From: Amia ocellicauda
Taxonomy: Eukaryota > Chordata > Actinopteri > Amiiformes > Amiidae
DNA length: 64,000 nucleotides
Direction: 5' to 3'
Assembly (NCBI RefSeq): GCF_036373705.1
Contig: NC_089863.1
Span: 8,283,357 to 8,347,356 of the forward strand
The position numbers were made by a program, and so were the translations under genes. Positions 24,197 through 37,121 of the stretch are shown piece after piece; the stretch's first letter is position 1, and every line of letters starts with the position of its first letter. The notes below the pieces were generated by a model. It worked only from the letters and a program-made list of their open reading frames with translations, was not told where the DNA came from and made no database searches.

Positions 24197-25763
24197 CAGT
24201 GAGGGAAAAAAGTATTTGATCCCCTGCTGATTTTGTACGTTTGCCCACTGACAAAGAAATGATTAGTCTATAATTTTAATGGTAGGTGTATTTTAACAGT
24301 GAGAGACAGAATAACAACAAAAAATCCAGAAAAACGCATTTCAAAAAAGTTTACATTGATTTGCATGATAATGAGGGAAATAAGTATTTTATCCCCTATC
24401 AATCAGCAAGATTTCTGGCTCCCAGGTGTCTTTTATACAGGTAACGAGCTGAGATTAGGAGCACTCTCTTAAAGGGAGTGCTTCCAATCTCAGCTCGTTA
24501 CCTGTATAAAAGACACCTGTCCTCAGAAGCAATCAATCAATCAGATTCCAAACCCTCCACCATGGCCAAGACCAAAGAGCTGTCCAAGGATGTCAGGGAC
24601 AAGACTGTAGACCTACACAAGGCTGGAATGGGCTACAAGACCATCGCCAAGCAGCTTGGTGAGAAGGTGACAACAGTTGTGCGATTATTCGCAAATGGAA
24701 GAAACACAAAATAACTGTCAGTCTCCCTCAGTCTGGGGCTCCATGCAAGATCTCACCTCGTGGAGTTTCAATGATCATGAGAACGGTGAGGAATCAGCCC
24801 AGAACTACACGGGAGGATCTTGTTAATGATCTCAAGGCAGCTGGGACCATAGTCACCAAGAAAACAATTGGTTACACACTATGCCATGAAGCACTGAAAT
24901 CCTGCAGCGCCCACAAGGCCCCCCTGTTCAAGAAAGCACATGTACAGGCCCGTCTGAAGTTTGCCAACATCTGAATGATTCAGAGGAGAACTGGATGAAA
25001 GTGTTGTGGTCAGATGAGACCAAAATCGAGCTCTTTGGCATCAACTCAACTCACCGTGTTTGGAGGAGGAGGAATGACCCCAAGAACACCATCCCCACCG
25101 TCAAACATGGAGGTGGAAACATTATGCTTTGGGGGTGTTTTTCTGCTAAGGGGACAGGACAACTGCACCACATCAAAGGGACGATGTACCGTCAAATCTT
25201 GGGTGAGAACCTCCTTCCCTCAGCCAGGGCATTGAAAATGGGTCGTGGATGGTATTCCAGCATGACAATGACCCAAAACACACTGCCAAGGCAACAAAGG
25301 AGTGGCTCAAGAAGAAGCACATTAAGGTCCTGGAGTGGCCTAGCCAGTCTCCAGACCTTAATCCCATAGAAAATCTGTGGAGGAAGCTGAAGGTTCGAGT
25401 TGCCAAATGTCAGCCTCAAAACCTTAATGACTTGGAGAGGATCTGCAAAGAGGAGAGGGACAAAATCCCTCCTGAGATGTGTGCAAATCTGGTGGCCAAC
25501 TACAAGAAACATCTGACCTCTGTGATTGCCAACAAGGGTTTTGCCACCAAGTACTAAGTCGAAGGGGTCAAATACTTATTTCCTCCATTAACATGCAAAT
25601 CAATTCATAACTTTTTTGAAATGCGTTTTTCTGGATTTTTTTGTTGTTATTCTGTCTCTCACTGTTAAAATACACCTACCATTAAAATTATAGACTGATC
25701 ATTTCTTTGTCAGTGGGCAAACGTACAAAATCAGCAGGGGATCAAATACTTTTTCCCTCAATG
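24197..25763 (+). mobile_element. Tc1-like transposon with long inverted repeats, near complete
   Basis: Ends CAGTGAGGGAAAAAAGTA and its near-inverse, flanked by TA. The inverted repeats are about 0.2 kb. The transposase starts around 24561 ([20 protein letters not shown]). It carries [52 protein letters not shown] and [11 protein letters not shown] (the DDE triad) and ends NKGFATKY at 25557. A few frame breaks (after 24714, near 24974 and near 25240) inactivate it. It directly abuts the previous Tc1 element, separated only by a TATATATA run at 24189-24196. Confidence 0.93.
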
Positions 25764-26296
25764 TATATATGTAACACCTCAAATGCAAAATTACTGTTTT
25801 ATTAATGGGGTGTCATAGTTTGTGGGCATGTTAACAGGGTTCATTGTTTGAGAACCAAACCTTTGGCCAAGGAGTAGTTATTGAAGTGTATTATACTATA
25901 TTTAAGAGAGCTCAACCAACTGAAGGCAAAATAGACGTCAAATTTAACATAATTACACAATTACAAGGAGTTAAATAGATATAAATATAATATAAAATAT
26001 CTTAGTTTACTAGTCAGAATCCTGCATTCAATATGGTTTGATCTTTTTCTAAACATTCGCATGCTGCAGGGCAACTGTAAACAATTTATACATGTAAACA
26101 AGTTTGTTATTTGGAAAGATACGGAAATGTGCTCTTCCAGAATGTTCTAAAAATATCACCGGGAGTGACTTGTGAACAGTTCAGCCTTTCCATGTAAGGC
26201 CGTAATCAGCCGTATCGCGAACTCCACAGAAACAACTGCCGCACCCAATAACTTACAACAAAGCAATGTGTCTGATTAGTGCAATTCGGATGCTAA

Positions 26297-26297
<1 letters not shown>

Positions 26298-26331
<34 letters not shown>
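26298..26331. repeat. (CA)n microsatellite
   Basis: About 17 dinucleotide units. Confidence 0.95.
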
Positions 26332-26332
<1 letters not shown>

Positions 26333-26771
26333 CATACTTCTTGTCTGCATTTGAGAAAATTAACTTCGCACAAGTCTCCCCCCGATCTGCTCGACCTTAC
26401 TGCCTGCCTTGGATTCAATCATTGCCACTGAGGAATGTGGGAAATGTGACCCTGCCCAGCACAGATTGGAAACTTGTTAATCCACTTCGGCTGTACACAT
26501 GCAAGACAACCTGCCTCCGAAACCACACATGGCTCTTCTGTGTCAAAATGGTGCTAACCAGAACACCAGCAGTTTCACCTGATGTTATGATTACTAGAAT
26601 GAGTGACTTCCAATTTGCTTTGTAGGAAAGATGCTAGCAACCTGGAGACCAACTCAGGCAGCAAGAGAAAGGGAAGTAAGAGTTCAGTCTAGAAGATTTG
26701 GACATGGCTGGAAACTATCCATTTTAACATAGTCTATAGTGAGTGCCCAAATCAGTGGAAGCATTAAAGTG

Positions 26772-26775
<4 letters not shown>

Positions 26776-26838
<63 letters not shown>
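26776..26838. repeat. (CT)n microsatellite
   Basis: About 31 dinucleotide units in the 5'UTR intron of cornifelin-like copy A. Confidence 0.95.
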
Positions 26839-26841
<3 letters not shown>

Positions 26842-27779
26842 TCCTTTTAAAATGAGATTAATCCCCAGGTTTGCAGGTCTTACATTGATTGGTAAATCGT
26901 TTGCCATACTTCGGAGGGATTAGTAATGTGATGCCTGCACCAAACGCACAAATTCAGTTATTTGTTTATTTCCATGGTGTATGGGACAAATTCATGTGGT
27001 TAATTCAGAGGTTATATATTCAAAAAGTATATCTAATTTGAGGAAATTGATTGTATGATTGATTTCTGTACTTTCCGATCACCACAAAAAATGTGTGTGT
27101 CAAAACTGTCTAACCATGTCCTACATATCCTAAAGTTCACTAATGACTGTCCTATTCAGTCTTTTGCCTTTTCTTTTAGTGAAATTACTATTTCAGTTCG
27201 GTGTAAGACCATAAAGGTCATAATGGCCTGGCAGTTTTGCATAAAAACCCTACCCAGAGCATTCAACACATTCCAAACCTTCTTCGAGATGCAATCTCTC
27301 TACATAAACAAATGATTATTGACATTGTAGTCTGAATAAAGAAACAATCTTCCGGCTTTGTGACAGTATCGGTAAAGACACGTGAATGACAGAGTGAATC
27401 TTGTCTCAATTCCATTAAATACGAAATAGGTGTTTCAATGAAACGTGCAAGGGACAAATCCAGGTTTTCACATCACAAACCTGATTGTTTCATGTGTAGC
27501 CATCACTTTGAATATTAATATTTATATATTGCTTCTTCTGCTACAATCAAGGAGACGAGTGAAACCAGACCCCTGGATAAAAATATGGACATTTCACAAT
27601 GATCATCAAAAGCTTGCCCTGGGTGTGACACACATTGGTACATCATGGTTGTATGGTGATTGTTGTTAAAGATGAATACATATTTTAACATATACATTTT
27701 GTAGGGTGCAAGCAAGAGCAATTCTACATAGAGGATATCTGTGCCAACCCAGACTCTGCGTTGAGCGTAACACAGTACA

Positions 27780-29252
27780 ATGTTCATCAAACAGTAAATA
27801 CTAGAGTCTAGTGTTTAATCAAACATTTTTATTAAACATGTTAAATTAAAGTGCTATCAATCTTGCTGTATTAAGGATTGTTATTTGCACCAGAACATTA
27901 CAACGCAGAGTCAACTTAAAACTTAAGATGCCTGCAATAGCAAACATTCCTGAATTCCACCTACCCAATGCAAAGGTGTTTATAAAGCAGGCTCTGGAAA
28001 AGTATGTTTACAGTAAAAAGTAAATAGTCATGAACAGACATCAATCTCTAAGCTATGCATCGTCAGGTCTGATCATCCTCAAGGGCCACCTAATGGCTTT
28101 CATTAATTTAATATAAATGTGTATTATTACCGTTATTATTATTATTATTACATTATTGTTTGCGTGCACTGGCACTGTCCATGCATTCAAATAAAATAGA
28201 TGGCATTATAATTTTATTGTTTATGTTCATCAGATCAGTAAGGTCAAACTGTTAATTAACACAACCACTGTAAATAGAATCTGAATATGCCAAAACCCTT
28301 TTGATGGCACTAGAAAATAAATGTCTACAACAATAATATTTTACCAGTTACGTGGTATGGAGGAGAACCTTGGGGCTCAATTTATTGTTATTTTTTTTTA
28401 ATGGCTAGATATTGCCAATTGAGCCATTAAAAGACAAACTTGACCATCCTCACTGAGACAGAAATGTAGGCTGACCTGTTTGGTCAAGAGTTTGGAAAGG
28501 GTGATGCGTAGATAAGATAAGCAGTCTCATTTTGCAATACAAACACAGAAGAACAAATAACTTTTGCATCAAAAACAATTAAAGGCCTTTGTTTAAATCT
28601 CTGTAAAGTTCATTTTTGCAATTATAGCACTGGATGTAAGTCTTGGACACAAGAATGAGAACTCTGTGACATATCATAAGGAAACAAACCAACATAAAAT
28701 AGATTTCAAGGCTGTAATGGTCAGTTTATGCAATTGATTTTCTAAATAGACTATTGGAAACGAAATGGTTTGTGCAGAACATAAGTCATGATCAAATTGC
28801 ATTTATTTCCCCTTTTATCAGATGTGTGTTACTGGCCTTTATCAGCACAATACTAAATGTCAGACATAACAACGCAACTAAACTAAACATCATTATTCTA
28901 TAATAAAAGCTTTTTTTCACTCCACAATCATGTTCTGGCTAATTTCTCTTTTTCAAACCATAATGCGTTAATATAAAATGCAATAATATCCATTCTTTGT
29001 CACTCTCACCTTAAATACACCCGGAACAGTCAAACTAGTATTTTGTAAAATTTATTTTCATAGAGATACTAGCAGTAATGCTATGATAATCCATGCAGTG
29101 TCACGGAGGTGTCGTGGATGAATGATTTTCTGTGCAATAACTGAATGAAATGTAGTTGAATTGTATTTACCTGTTATAATTATGCAGTTCACTTGAATTT
29201 CATTTTAATTAATATTTAAAGTTAGATAGTTACATATATACAAAGCACTTAC
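27780..29252 (-). other. 5'UTR-intron sequence shared with copy C
   Basis: Segments such as GCTGACCTGTTTGGTCAAG, the CATATCATAAGGAAACAAAC block and the TTATTTGCACCAGAACA block recur in the same order at about 41040-42600, in the first intron of copy C. The non-coding first intron was therefore duplicated with the gene. No exon is seen here. Confidence 0.65.
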
Positions 29253-29319
29253 CTTAAGTGTGAGCAGCCTGCTGTAAAAATTCTAAAAAAAAGAATGAAA
29301 TGCATTGCAGCAATTTATA
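29253..29319 (-). promoter_or_regulatory. Promoter and untranslated first exon, cornifelin-like copy A
   Basis: A TATA-like box (TATAAATT, 29312-29319) lies about 60 nt upstream of a donor CTTAAG|GTAAGTGC whose exon ends at 29253. The exon includes CAGGCTGCTCACACTTAAG, nearly identical to those at 37061 and 42632. The transcription start is inferred at about 29285-29290. Confidence 0.65.
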
Positions 29320-29584
29320 GCTTTGTGTCACCGACACAATCACATAGCTGGTCTATCAGGTAGAACTGGACTGCATTTATTTTTTAGGGGAATTATTATT
29401 GTTGCAAGTGTTATTATTTGTTTCCTGATAAAGAAAATACTTTCACAGTCACTTGGATATGAGCTCAGTGGAATGATCTTTTGGATTCTTTTAAAATAAT
29501 ATCATATATTTGACTGTTTTTCTCTTTGTTTTCCCTTTAGGTTCGATTTTTATATTTGTAGTGTTTGAGTATTTGTAGTATATA

Positions 29585-30333
29585 CACTCACCTAAAGGAT
29601 TATTAGGAACACCATACTAATACTGTGTTTGACCCCCTTTCGCCTTCAGAACTGCCTTCATTCTACGTGGCATTGATTCAACAAGGTGCTGAAAGCATTC
29701 TTTAGAAATGTTGTCCCATATTGATAGGATAGCATCTTGCAGTTGATGGAGATTTGTGGGATGCACATCCAGGGCACGAAGCTCCCGTTCCACCACATCC
29801 CAAAGATGCTCTATTGGGTTGAGATCTGGTGACTGTGGGGGCCAGTTTAGTACAGTGAACTCATTGTCATGTTCAAGAAACCAATTTGAAATGATTCGAC
29901 CTTTGTGACATGGTGCATTATCCTGCTGGAAGTAGCCATCAGAGAATGGGTACATGGTGGTCATAAAGGGATGGACATGGTCAGAAACAATGCTCAGGTA
30001 GGCCGTGGCATTTAAATGATGCCCAATTGGCACTAAGGGGCCTAAAGTGTGCCAAGAAAACATCCCCCACACCATTACACCACCACCACCAGCCTGCACA
30101 GTGGTAACAAGGCATGATGGATCCATGTTCTCATTCTGTTTATGCCAAATTCTGACTCTACCATCTGAATGTCTCAACAGAAATCGAGACTCATCAGACC
30201 AGGCAACATTTTTCCAGTCTTCAACTGTCCAATTTTGGTGAGCTTGTGCAAATTGTAGCCTCTTTTTCCTATTTGTAGTGGAGATGAGTGGTACCCGGTG
30301 GGGTCTTCTGCTGTTGTAGCCCATCCGCCTCAA
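29585..30333 (-). mobile_element. Tc1-like transposon, 5' half missing
   Basis: The right inverted repeat (CACTCACCTAAAGG at 29585, preceded by TA) is intact. The minus-strand ORF reads for 238 aa from about 30333 with AWSDESRFLLRH, FQQDNAPCHKGR and [11 protein letters not shown] and ends KAKGGQTQY. Over the shared C-terminal 100 codons it looks almost identical to the copy at 23476-24188. The element stops abruptly at about 30333 against an L2-like LINE. Confidence 0.93.
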
Positions 30334-30339
30334 TCAGCA

Positions 30340-31745
30340 ATCCAGGCAGGAGAGAACCAGGGTCTGGACGAGCAGCTGAATTGAGTAGTCAGTGAGGAAG
30401 GGATGGATTCGAAGTATCTGCAGGTGCGTAACAGTGTGCTGATGTGCTGAGTGTAGGACAGAGGGTCAAGGGTCACTCTGAGATTGCTAGTAGAAGAAGA
30501 GGGGAGAGTGTGATAGATTCCAGTGGAATTTAAATGAGGAGATCAATAGAAGGTGAGGACGAGGAGGGAAGAAGAGGAAATCAGATTTGGAAAGGTCAAG
30601 CTTGAGGTGAGTGCATCCAAGAGAAGACGGCAGAGAGACAGGAGATGTGAGAGGGGATGAGGGGGTCAGAAGAGGGAAAAGACAGAAAGATCTGGGCGTC
30701 ATCTGCATAGACGTGGTAAGAGAATCCATGGGATGTGCTGAGAGGGGCACAGAGAGCGGGTGTAGAGAGAGAACAGGATTGGGCCCAGGACAGAGCCTTG
30801 GGGTATGCCTGTGAGGAGAGGTTGTGATGAAGTAAGAGGAGAAGGGAGTGTCTGACAGTGTCAAGGGCTGCAGAGAGATCAAGGAGGATCAGGACATAGG
30901 AGAGGGAGGCTGCAAGAGCAAGAGTTAAATGAAGACCGAAGCTTATATGAAAGCCGAGAGCATGGAGAGATCAATAAGGAGTTGAGAAGGGAGGAGATGA
31001 AGGGGAATAGTTGAGGACCAGTCTTCTGGATGAGGTGAGGGGGCCAAGGGTGTTACATTATCAAAAAAATACGATAATTATCATATATGTGGCCACACTG
31101 AATGGTGTAAGACAGAAAGAGCAGAAGAGACAAGCGTGGAGGGGGAGAGAGAGCAGAGATTCTGTCAGGAAGAGACCATGGAAGTGGGTGGGGTGAAGAG
31201 TGAGTGGAGGGAAAGGGAGGATGAGATGAAGTGGGGTCACAGGGAGGTCAGAAGGGGAGCAGCCTCTGGAGAAGATGGGGTCCAGCTGGTGGACTGCCTT
31301 GTGAGTAAAGGGTGATTGGGACAGGGAGAAACTGAAAGAGTGAAGGAGGGGAAGAAATCCCAGGAAAGTCTCCCAGGAGGATCGTAGGAGAGGAGAGGAA
31401 GGGGAGGAAGGAGAGAAGGAAGTCCAGTTCATCTAGGAAGATAGTGAGTGAACCAGGGGGATGGTAGAGAACCAATAAGAAGAGGTGACATGGAGAAGTG
31501 AGTTCAACTGTGTGGAACTCAAAGGTGTTAGTGGAGAAAGAGGAGAGAAAGAAAGGGAGAAGAGAAGAGAAGGAGAGAACAGAAGCCACACCCCCCCGAG
31601 GGGAAATCCATGTTTCTATGAGAGCAAGCTAAGTCCAGAGAGAAGTGGGAGGCAAAATTAGAGATGACATCAGTCTTGTTAGAAGCCAAATGCCATTCCA
31701 GCCACAGGGGAATGGTGGGGAGAGGCACAGAGATTAGTTTGGAAG
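30340..31745 (-). mobile_element. L2-like LINE, second rearranged copy
   Basis: Same minus-strand element as at 773-3660, aligned over the region corresponding to about 1600-3550 with a gap near 30900-31000 that removes much of the reverse transcriptase. Recognisable remains include the RT-side [11 protein letters not shown]-equivalent block near 30700 and endonuclease-side ILLGDF and FSRGCSPS-type pieces near 31250-31400. Multiple frameshifts. Confidence 0.8.
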
Positions 31746-33069
31746 GATTAGGGGAGCTGTGTTGAGCAAGTGAAGGATCTAGAAAATTCTTGCAGGTAGA
31801 GACCCTTTCCCTTGGGTAGTGGGGTACTTTGGAAAAGTGGGCACTGAAGGCTGCTGGTGCAGAGGTCTGTGGGGCAATTTGTTACTAATTGGAAAACACA
31901 TGACTGGACTGCATTGAATAACACTAGGTTTGCGAGATTGAAGATAGGGATCTCGGAATGGATGGAATGCTACCCCAATTAACAGCATTTCCTGATTGCA
32001 GAGAAATGTACCAAACACACAATTCCACTTTGCAGGAGATCAAAAGAAAACACTGTAGTATGTAATGAAACCGTATCTGATTAAAGAAGGCAGTTCATGG
32101 CTCCCACCAATCACAAACTACAAGCTATTACTGCAGCCCAAGTGTGTAAATAAATAATATAATGCCCTACAGGTATTCAGGCCATTTCTGGATACAGAAA
32201 TTGGTGGTTGTTAATTTCTAGTAGCAGTGTAAATCAGTACAAAACTGTCAATGCTGTGATAAGTTAATAAACACAAATAATTAATAAATAAATATGGTGG
32301 GTCTGAGAAAGCGTCCTTGCTGCCTAACATTTCATTTCCTTCTGAGTTCTCCCATTAGATTGTTTTTTTTTAATGTCTCCCTTTATGAAAATAAGTCTTT
32401 GAACAATGTACTTGCTTTGATGCATCAAGGTTAGCTAACTTATGAGGATTGTTGTTGGAATTAAAAACAGAGGTATTGATGAATATTTAATGAATATGTG
32501 TTTTCTCCTAGACTGCCTTTTTCTTTACTCCTTTACCTTGAGAGATGCACGTCATCCAATTCTCCGGTGTCTTTAAAAAAATATATGTCTTAGGAGTTGC
32601 TTTTGCCCAGAGCATTTATACTGTTGGGATTTTACTGGAGCAATCTAGGTACAGTATCTTGCTCAAGGGTACAACAGCAGTGTCTCCCACCTGGTAATGA
32701 ACCCACAACCCTCCACTCAGGAGTCCCGAGCCCTGACCACTACTCCTCAGTGCTGTCTTCTCATGCTGTTCATGTGCCCAGCCGCCTCCTTCCCAGAGGG
32801 ACCTCGATGTTAATACACTTTTACTAATCCAATCCTGGACTGTCATAAGAATACTGTATATATGGGTCAAGTGTCTGCAATCTTAAAAGCACCTACTAAA
32901 ATTGCACAATATGCTTATTTCAGTAGCAATTGCAGGAGCTCAGTGGGATGCATATAAGAATATATTGGTTAGTAGTGCATTTTTATTTCCTTGTTCTAAA
33001 CAATGACCACAAAATTAAAACATGGAAATATTATCTGAAGTGAAAATAAAGCCAACATTCAATTGAATT
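31746..33069. other. Spacer between cornifelin-like copies A and B
   Basis: No gene recognised. It lies between the untranslated exon of copy A and the 3' end of copy B. Confidence 0.5.
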
Positions 33070-33081
33070 ATTAGTGTATTG

Positions 33082-33087
33082 TTTATT
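33082..33087 (-). terminator. Poly(A) signal, cornifelin-like copy B
   Basis: Minus-strand AATAAA in the conserved context shared with copies A and C, about 770 nt past the stop codon. Confidence 0.65.
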
Positions 33088-33854
33088 GGGTTTGAATAAC
33101 ATCAGTTCATGAAATACATATTTAAGAAATTCTTGCTTAACTGGTACACATGTAAAGATTATTATGTTTTTTTATTATTTTATATTAAACCTTTTCAATG
33201 TTTTGAGCTTCCACAAATGAATACTTTTTGTGTTTCTATCCCTCATTGGATTGTTTAAACGAATGACACTGCTAAACAAAACAAACACAAAAAGTTCAGA
33301 AAATTATGAAAAATAATATAAATCATCATCTGTAACAATTCATATATAAAACTATTGCAAAAGTATGTTACCATTCAAGAGCTAGTTAAAATGTACCTTT
33401 TATCATGATTTATTGAAAACAGTCATTAATGTCAGAAATGTAATTGCCCAGAAACTATCAATGCAATTTATAATGACATTACATGAGTAGACAACCTAAA
33501 TGCTGGTCTCCAATAAACTATAACAACCTGGTTCCTAACACCATCCCCTGAGCAACCCAATCACCATGTCTGCAGCAAATCCTTGGTTCATTCCCCTTAA
33601 GGGGGGGGAATCAAAAGGTCTGATGCTGCCTCAGTCAAGCAAGTAATGTCAAACCTCAAAATAATTAATTACTAACACCAATTCACAACTGGGCTTGTAA
33701 ACTACTGAAATCAAGTAGTAGAAATAATTAAAACAACAATTAAAAAGTAATGTATTACTGAGGATACACATGTTGCAAATGGCCTGACTTGGGGCCTTGA
33801 GGGTTAAAGGAAGTCCTTCACTTGGTCCTGAGGATTGCTGGGAAGGTTCACTGG

Positions 33855-36308
33855 TCAAGCCTGGTGGACTCTGGCGGTGGCTCTGGGCAAGGCTTGGGTC
33901 AGAACTACCGGTGTGTTGCGTAACTTTATCTCTCTGGCAATCTGACACCAAGAGCAAGTGTAGCAGAAAACGGTGTATAGACAGTCATTGCAGACAGTGT
34001 CCTGTAAAAAAGGAATAAAAATAAAGCCAATACACATTTCCTGAGCCATTAACTAATGCAAAATCCCAGACGAAGCCATGTCCATGGATTTTGTAAGACA
34101 TTTTCTTCACTTTTTCTGGAGTGAAGTTGAAATTCTGAACATCTGTTATCCTGTGAAAGCTGAGTATACTGTTTGTGCAATAATTGCTGTAGATTGAGGT
34201 TGGTCTTCATTTCATATGTTTTCTGTTTTGTTTAAAGACCACAGAATGTGTACACATATTTGTGGCTGGAATCCAGACAGTAGGGTGCATGTGGTTGAGA
34301 GTTCAGAAAGCTGCCCCTTAAAATAAACCATGTCCACTGGATGTCTAATGTGGACCGAGTTTGGACAAGAGGCAGGAAACACAATGCGTGAAATCCAATA
34401 TGTGATCCAATCCAGCTTATACACCTATGCAAGGGGAGAAGATTTAATGGCAGGTGAGAGACGGGTACATACCTTGATCCCATAGCGCTCTCGGGTTCCT
34501 GCCCTCAGAGTCAGACCTATGGGTGGTATACAACCAGACATATCCAGAAGGGGGAGACACAGGCATTCCCCATATTCACGGGTGGTCTGGCAGGCAAAAC
34601 AGGGGAAGCACCAGAAAGAACAACAGCCTGGAACGTAAGAGAACAATATGTTTGGGCTGTCTTTGGGCTAATTTTGTTGATTTTCAAATTTAAGTTACAG
34701 ATCACTCTGGTGTCAATAGCCAAACCCAACAGGTCTCCAATTGTCTGTACCTGAATTTGATTTCAGCATCCTGGTGGGTCGCAGACAAATCCTAGCAAAG
34801 GAAGTCTGAGTCTATAGATGTAGGTTCACTGTATGCCAGTTAATACTTTACAGTAATGGGCACAATTTCTTAATTCATCTGTGTATTAAAGCCAAGGGAA
34901 TAACATATGAATGCCTTGTGCACTACTGATAAGTTCTGATGTTGATCACATGTAAAGACTCTTTTCAAACACAGGCAAGCAACGTGTTGTGCTCTGTGAC
35001 CAGCAGAGGTCGCCAATTCATACTTCTAATGGGATCATGAGTTCTAGAGCTAGTAAAAAACAAACAAACAAACAAACAAAAAACACCTTGTACATTCAGT
35101 GTTTGTTGCATAAATTAATGACAACAGTACAATTTTCAAACACATATGTTTGGCCAGGTAGCACTGATTTTTGGCTGGGCAACCTGAATAGGTCTACAGG
35201 AAACCTGCATGTATTTATCCAAAAAACTAAAAACTCACTGTACACTTTTCTTTGCTAAAAACTTATTTTTGTTGCATTGACTCAATCTGGAGGGCACTGT
35301 ACATTTACAATTAATAGAATGTGATCTGCTTCTGTGTAGAGATGCAGAAATGCCTGTAGATATGACTAAACATTATTATTGTTGTTTGTTTTACATCCTT
35401 TCCTCTTAAAAAAAGAGTGAGCGAGGATACAGAACAGAAACCCCTGCAACTGAGGTCTGACCTGATGCCAGTTGCAGTATAATTATTACCAGCACCAGTG
35501 AGGTTCAGAAAAGTAGAAGGTGGTGTTAAGAGTTAGGGTGACACAGTTAAAACAAAAATAGTTCAATAAAATAAATGCGTTACTGATACTTTCAGGAGGG
35601 ACTAAACAGCTCAATTGCAATCATATTTATTTACCTGACTGTTCTAATGGTTTGTACAATACAGTAGGCACACCATTTTTAAGGACTTAAAAAAAATATT
35701 AATCAAAGAAGTTTAATTGTGCCAAAATATTGACTGGCAAGAGATTAATATAAGAAAGGCAAAGGGAAGACTCAACCAGTGTTTGTTTGGAAGCAAGCGA
35801 AGATGCTTAAAAAATAAGTGGTATCAGAAATACCACTGGCTAAAATACAACAAAAACAGTATTATTGAATAAATGTATGTAAAGCAGTACATTAAAGTAC
35901 ACTTACGTTATAAAACGTAAAACAACACCCTTATACATGTAGTTAAAGCCATGAATTACCAACCATTTGTAGCAATCTTTTTTTCTGACTGTGCCCCACA
36001 AAAACATTGATGCTGCTTGACGCCCCTTGTGAGACATAGTACTACCCTACCAAATCTTGAATGTTGAACAGGGTCCTACTGCCAGAAGCGTTTGGGTCCC
36101 CTAGGCCAACAGACCCAGATGCAAAGTGTAGAAAATCATAGACATAACAAAACTCCACAAGAGCACAATAGGACAGGACAGACAGTGGAAAGGATCACTT
36201 ACAGATTTTTAGGTCTTGACAGCAGTCGCAGATGCCCGTACTCCACTGATTTGAGTTGTTTACATACATGGTGGGCTGGGGCTGCTGGATTACTACTGTT
36301 GTCGTCAT
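33855..36308 (-). CDS. cnfn: Cornifelin-like PLAC8-family protein, copy B (135 aa)
   Basis: Coding exons are 36203-36308, 34473-34627 and 33855-34001, again 106, 155 and 147 nt. The acceptor before the start codon is at 36321 and the untranslated first exon ends at 37061. The protein begins MTTTVVIQQPQPTMYV and has [43 protein letters not shown] and CSWCQIAREIKLR. The FWCFPCFAC segment, unlike copy A's FWCGPCFAC, is shared with copy C, so B and C look like the younger pair. All splice sites are GT-AG and the frame is intact, so the gene looks functional. The role is inferred from the family (epithelial barrier or membrane-associated cysteine-rich protein). Confidence 0.9.
34933..35040 (-). 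other. Intronic conserved block, copy B
   Basis: GTTCTGATGTTGATCACATG and the following AACACAGGCAAGCAACGTGT stretch closely match copy C at about 40368-40450 and more weakly copy A at about 22797. Confidence 0.65.
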
Positions 36309-37060
36309 TGTTGTCTCTTACCTGTGGACAGAACAAACTGTCAAATGCCATGTACATGCTGAACGCTTGGCCCAGGAGCTTTAAGAATCAGTCAGGCAGA
36401 GACGTGCACGAGGTGACAGTTGAACTCCAAGATCTGACCACAGGAATTTTAATGGTTTGTCAAACTACTGTATCTCTAAGACATCCTTAAGAGTGCCTAA
36501 CCAACCAACAGCGAAACAGGTGGCTGAATTCAACTACGTACTAAACTAGCAAGCAGGAGTGCTGAGCACCAAATGCCATGAATTTGGCTGCTGAAATGAG
36601 TCCCCGACACATACTAAAAATGTTCTCAGGTGCAGCAAACCCAAAGTAATATCTGCAACACTACAAGAAAGGGCTAAGTTAGTCTAACACTTTCACTAGC
36701 CTAAAACATTTAGTACCATACTAAGTGGAACAAAGTAACACATCCAATGGTTTAAGTGTTAATATTGCTTAAATGTAAGCACACACACATATATATGTAT
36801 GTATATATACCTCTAGATTGCTATACATGATGCAGTTACTTAATCCTTAGTACCATGCTAAGCAGGGGATTTTTATTTTTTTTTGCAATCGAAGGAGGAT
36901 ATCCAGATAGTACCATTCTAGGTAGTATACCACTCCATACTAGTAACTGTAAATGTTTGTTGCAATCTTAATGTATTTACCAGTAATAATTAGGCAAGTA
37001 GCTTGAATGTCCTTTCAATAGACATTTAAAGTTAGACCTTTCCATATACAAAGTACATAC

Positions 37061-37121
37061 CTTGCATGTGAGCAGCCTGCTGTCAAATAAAAGGATGAAA
37101 TGCATATCAGAATACTTATAT
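37061..37121 (-). promoter_or_regulatory. Promoter and untranslated first exon, cornifelin-like copy B
   Basis: TATA-like ATATAAGT at 37114-37121. The donor is GCATGCAAG-like (CACATGCAAG|GTATGTAC) and the exon ends at 37061. The exon core GCAGGCTGCTCACATGCAAG matches the other two copies. The first intron then runs to 36321. Confidence 0.65.
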
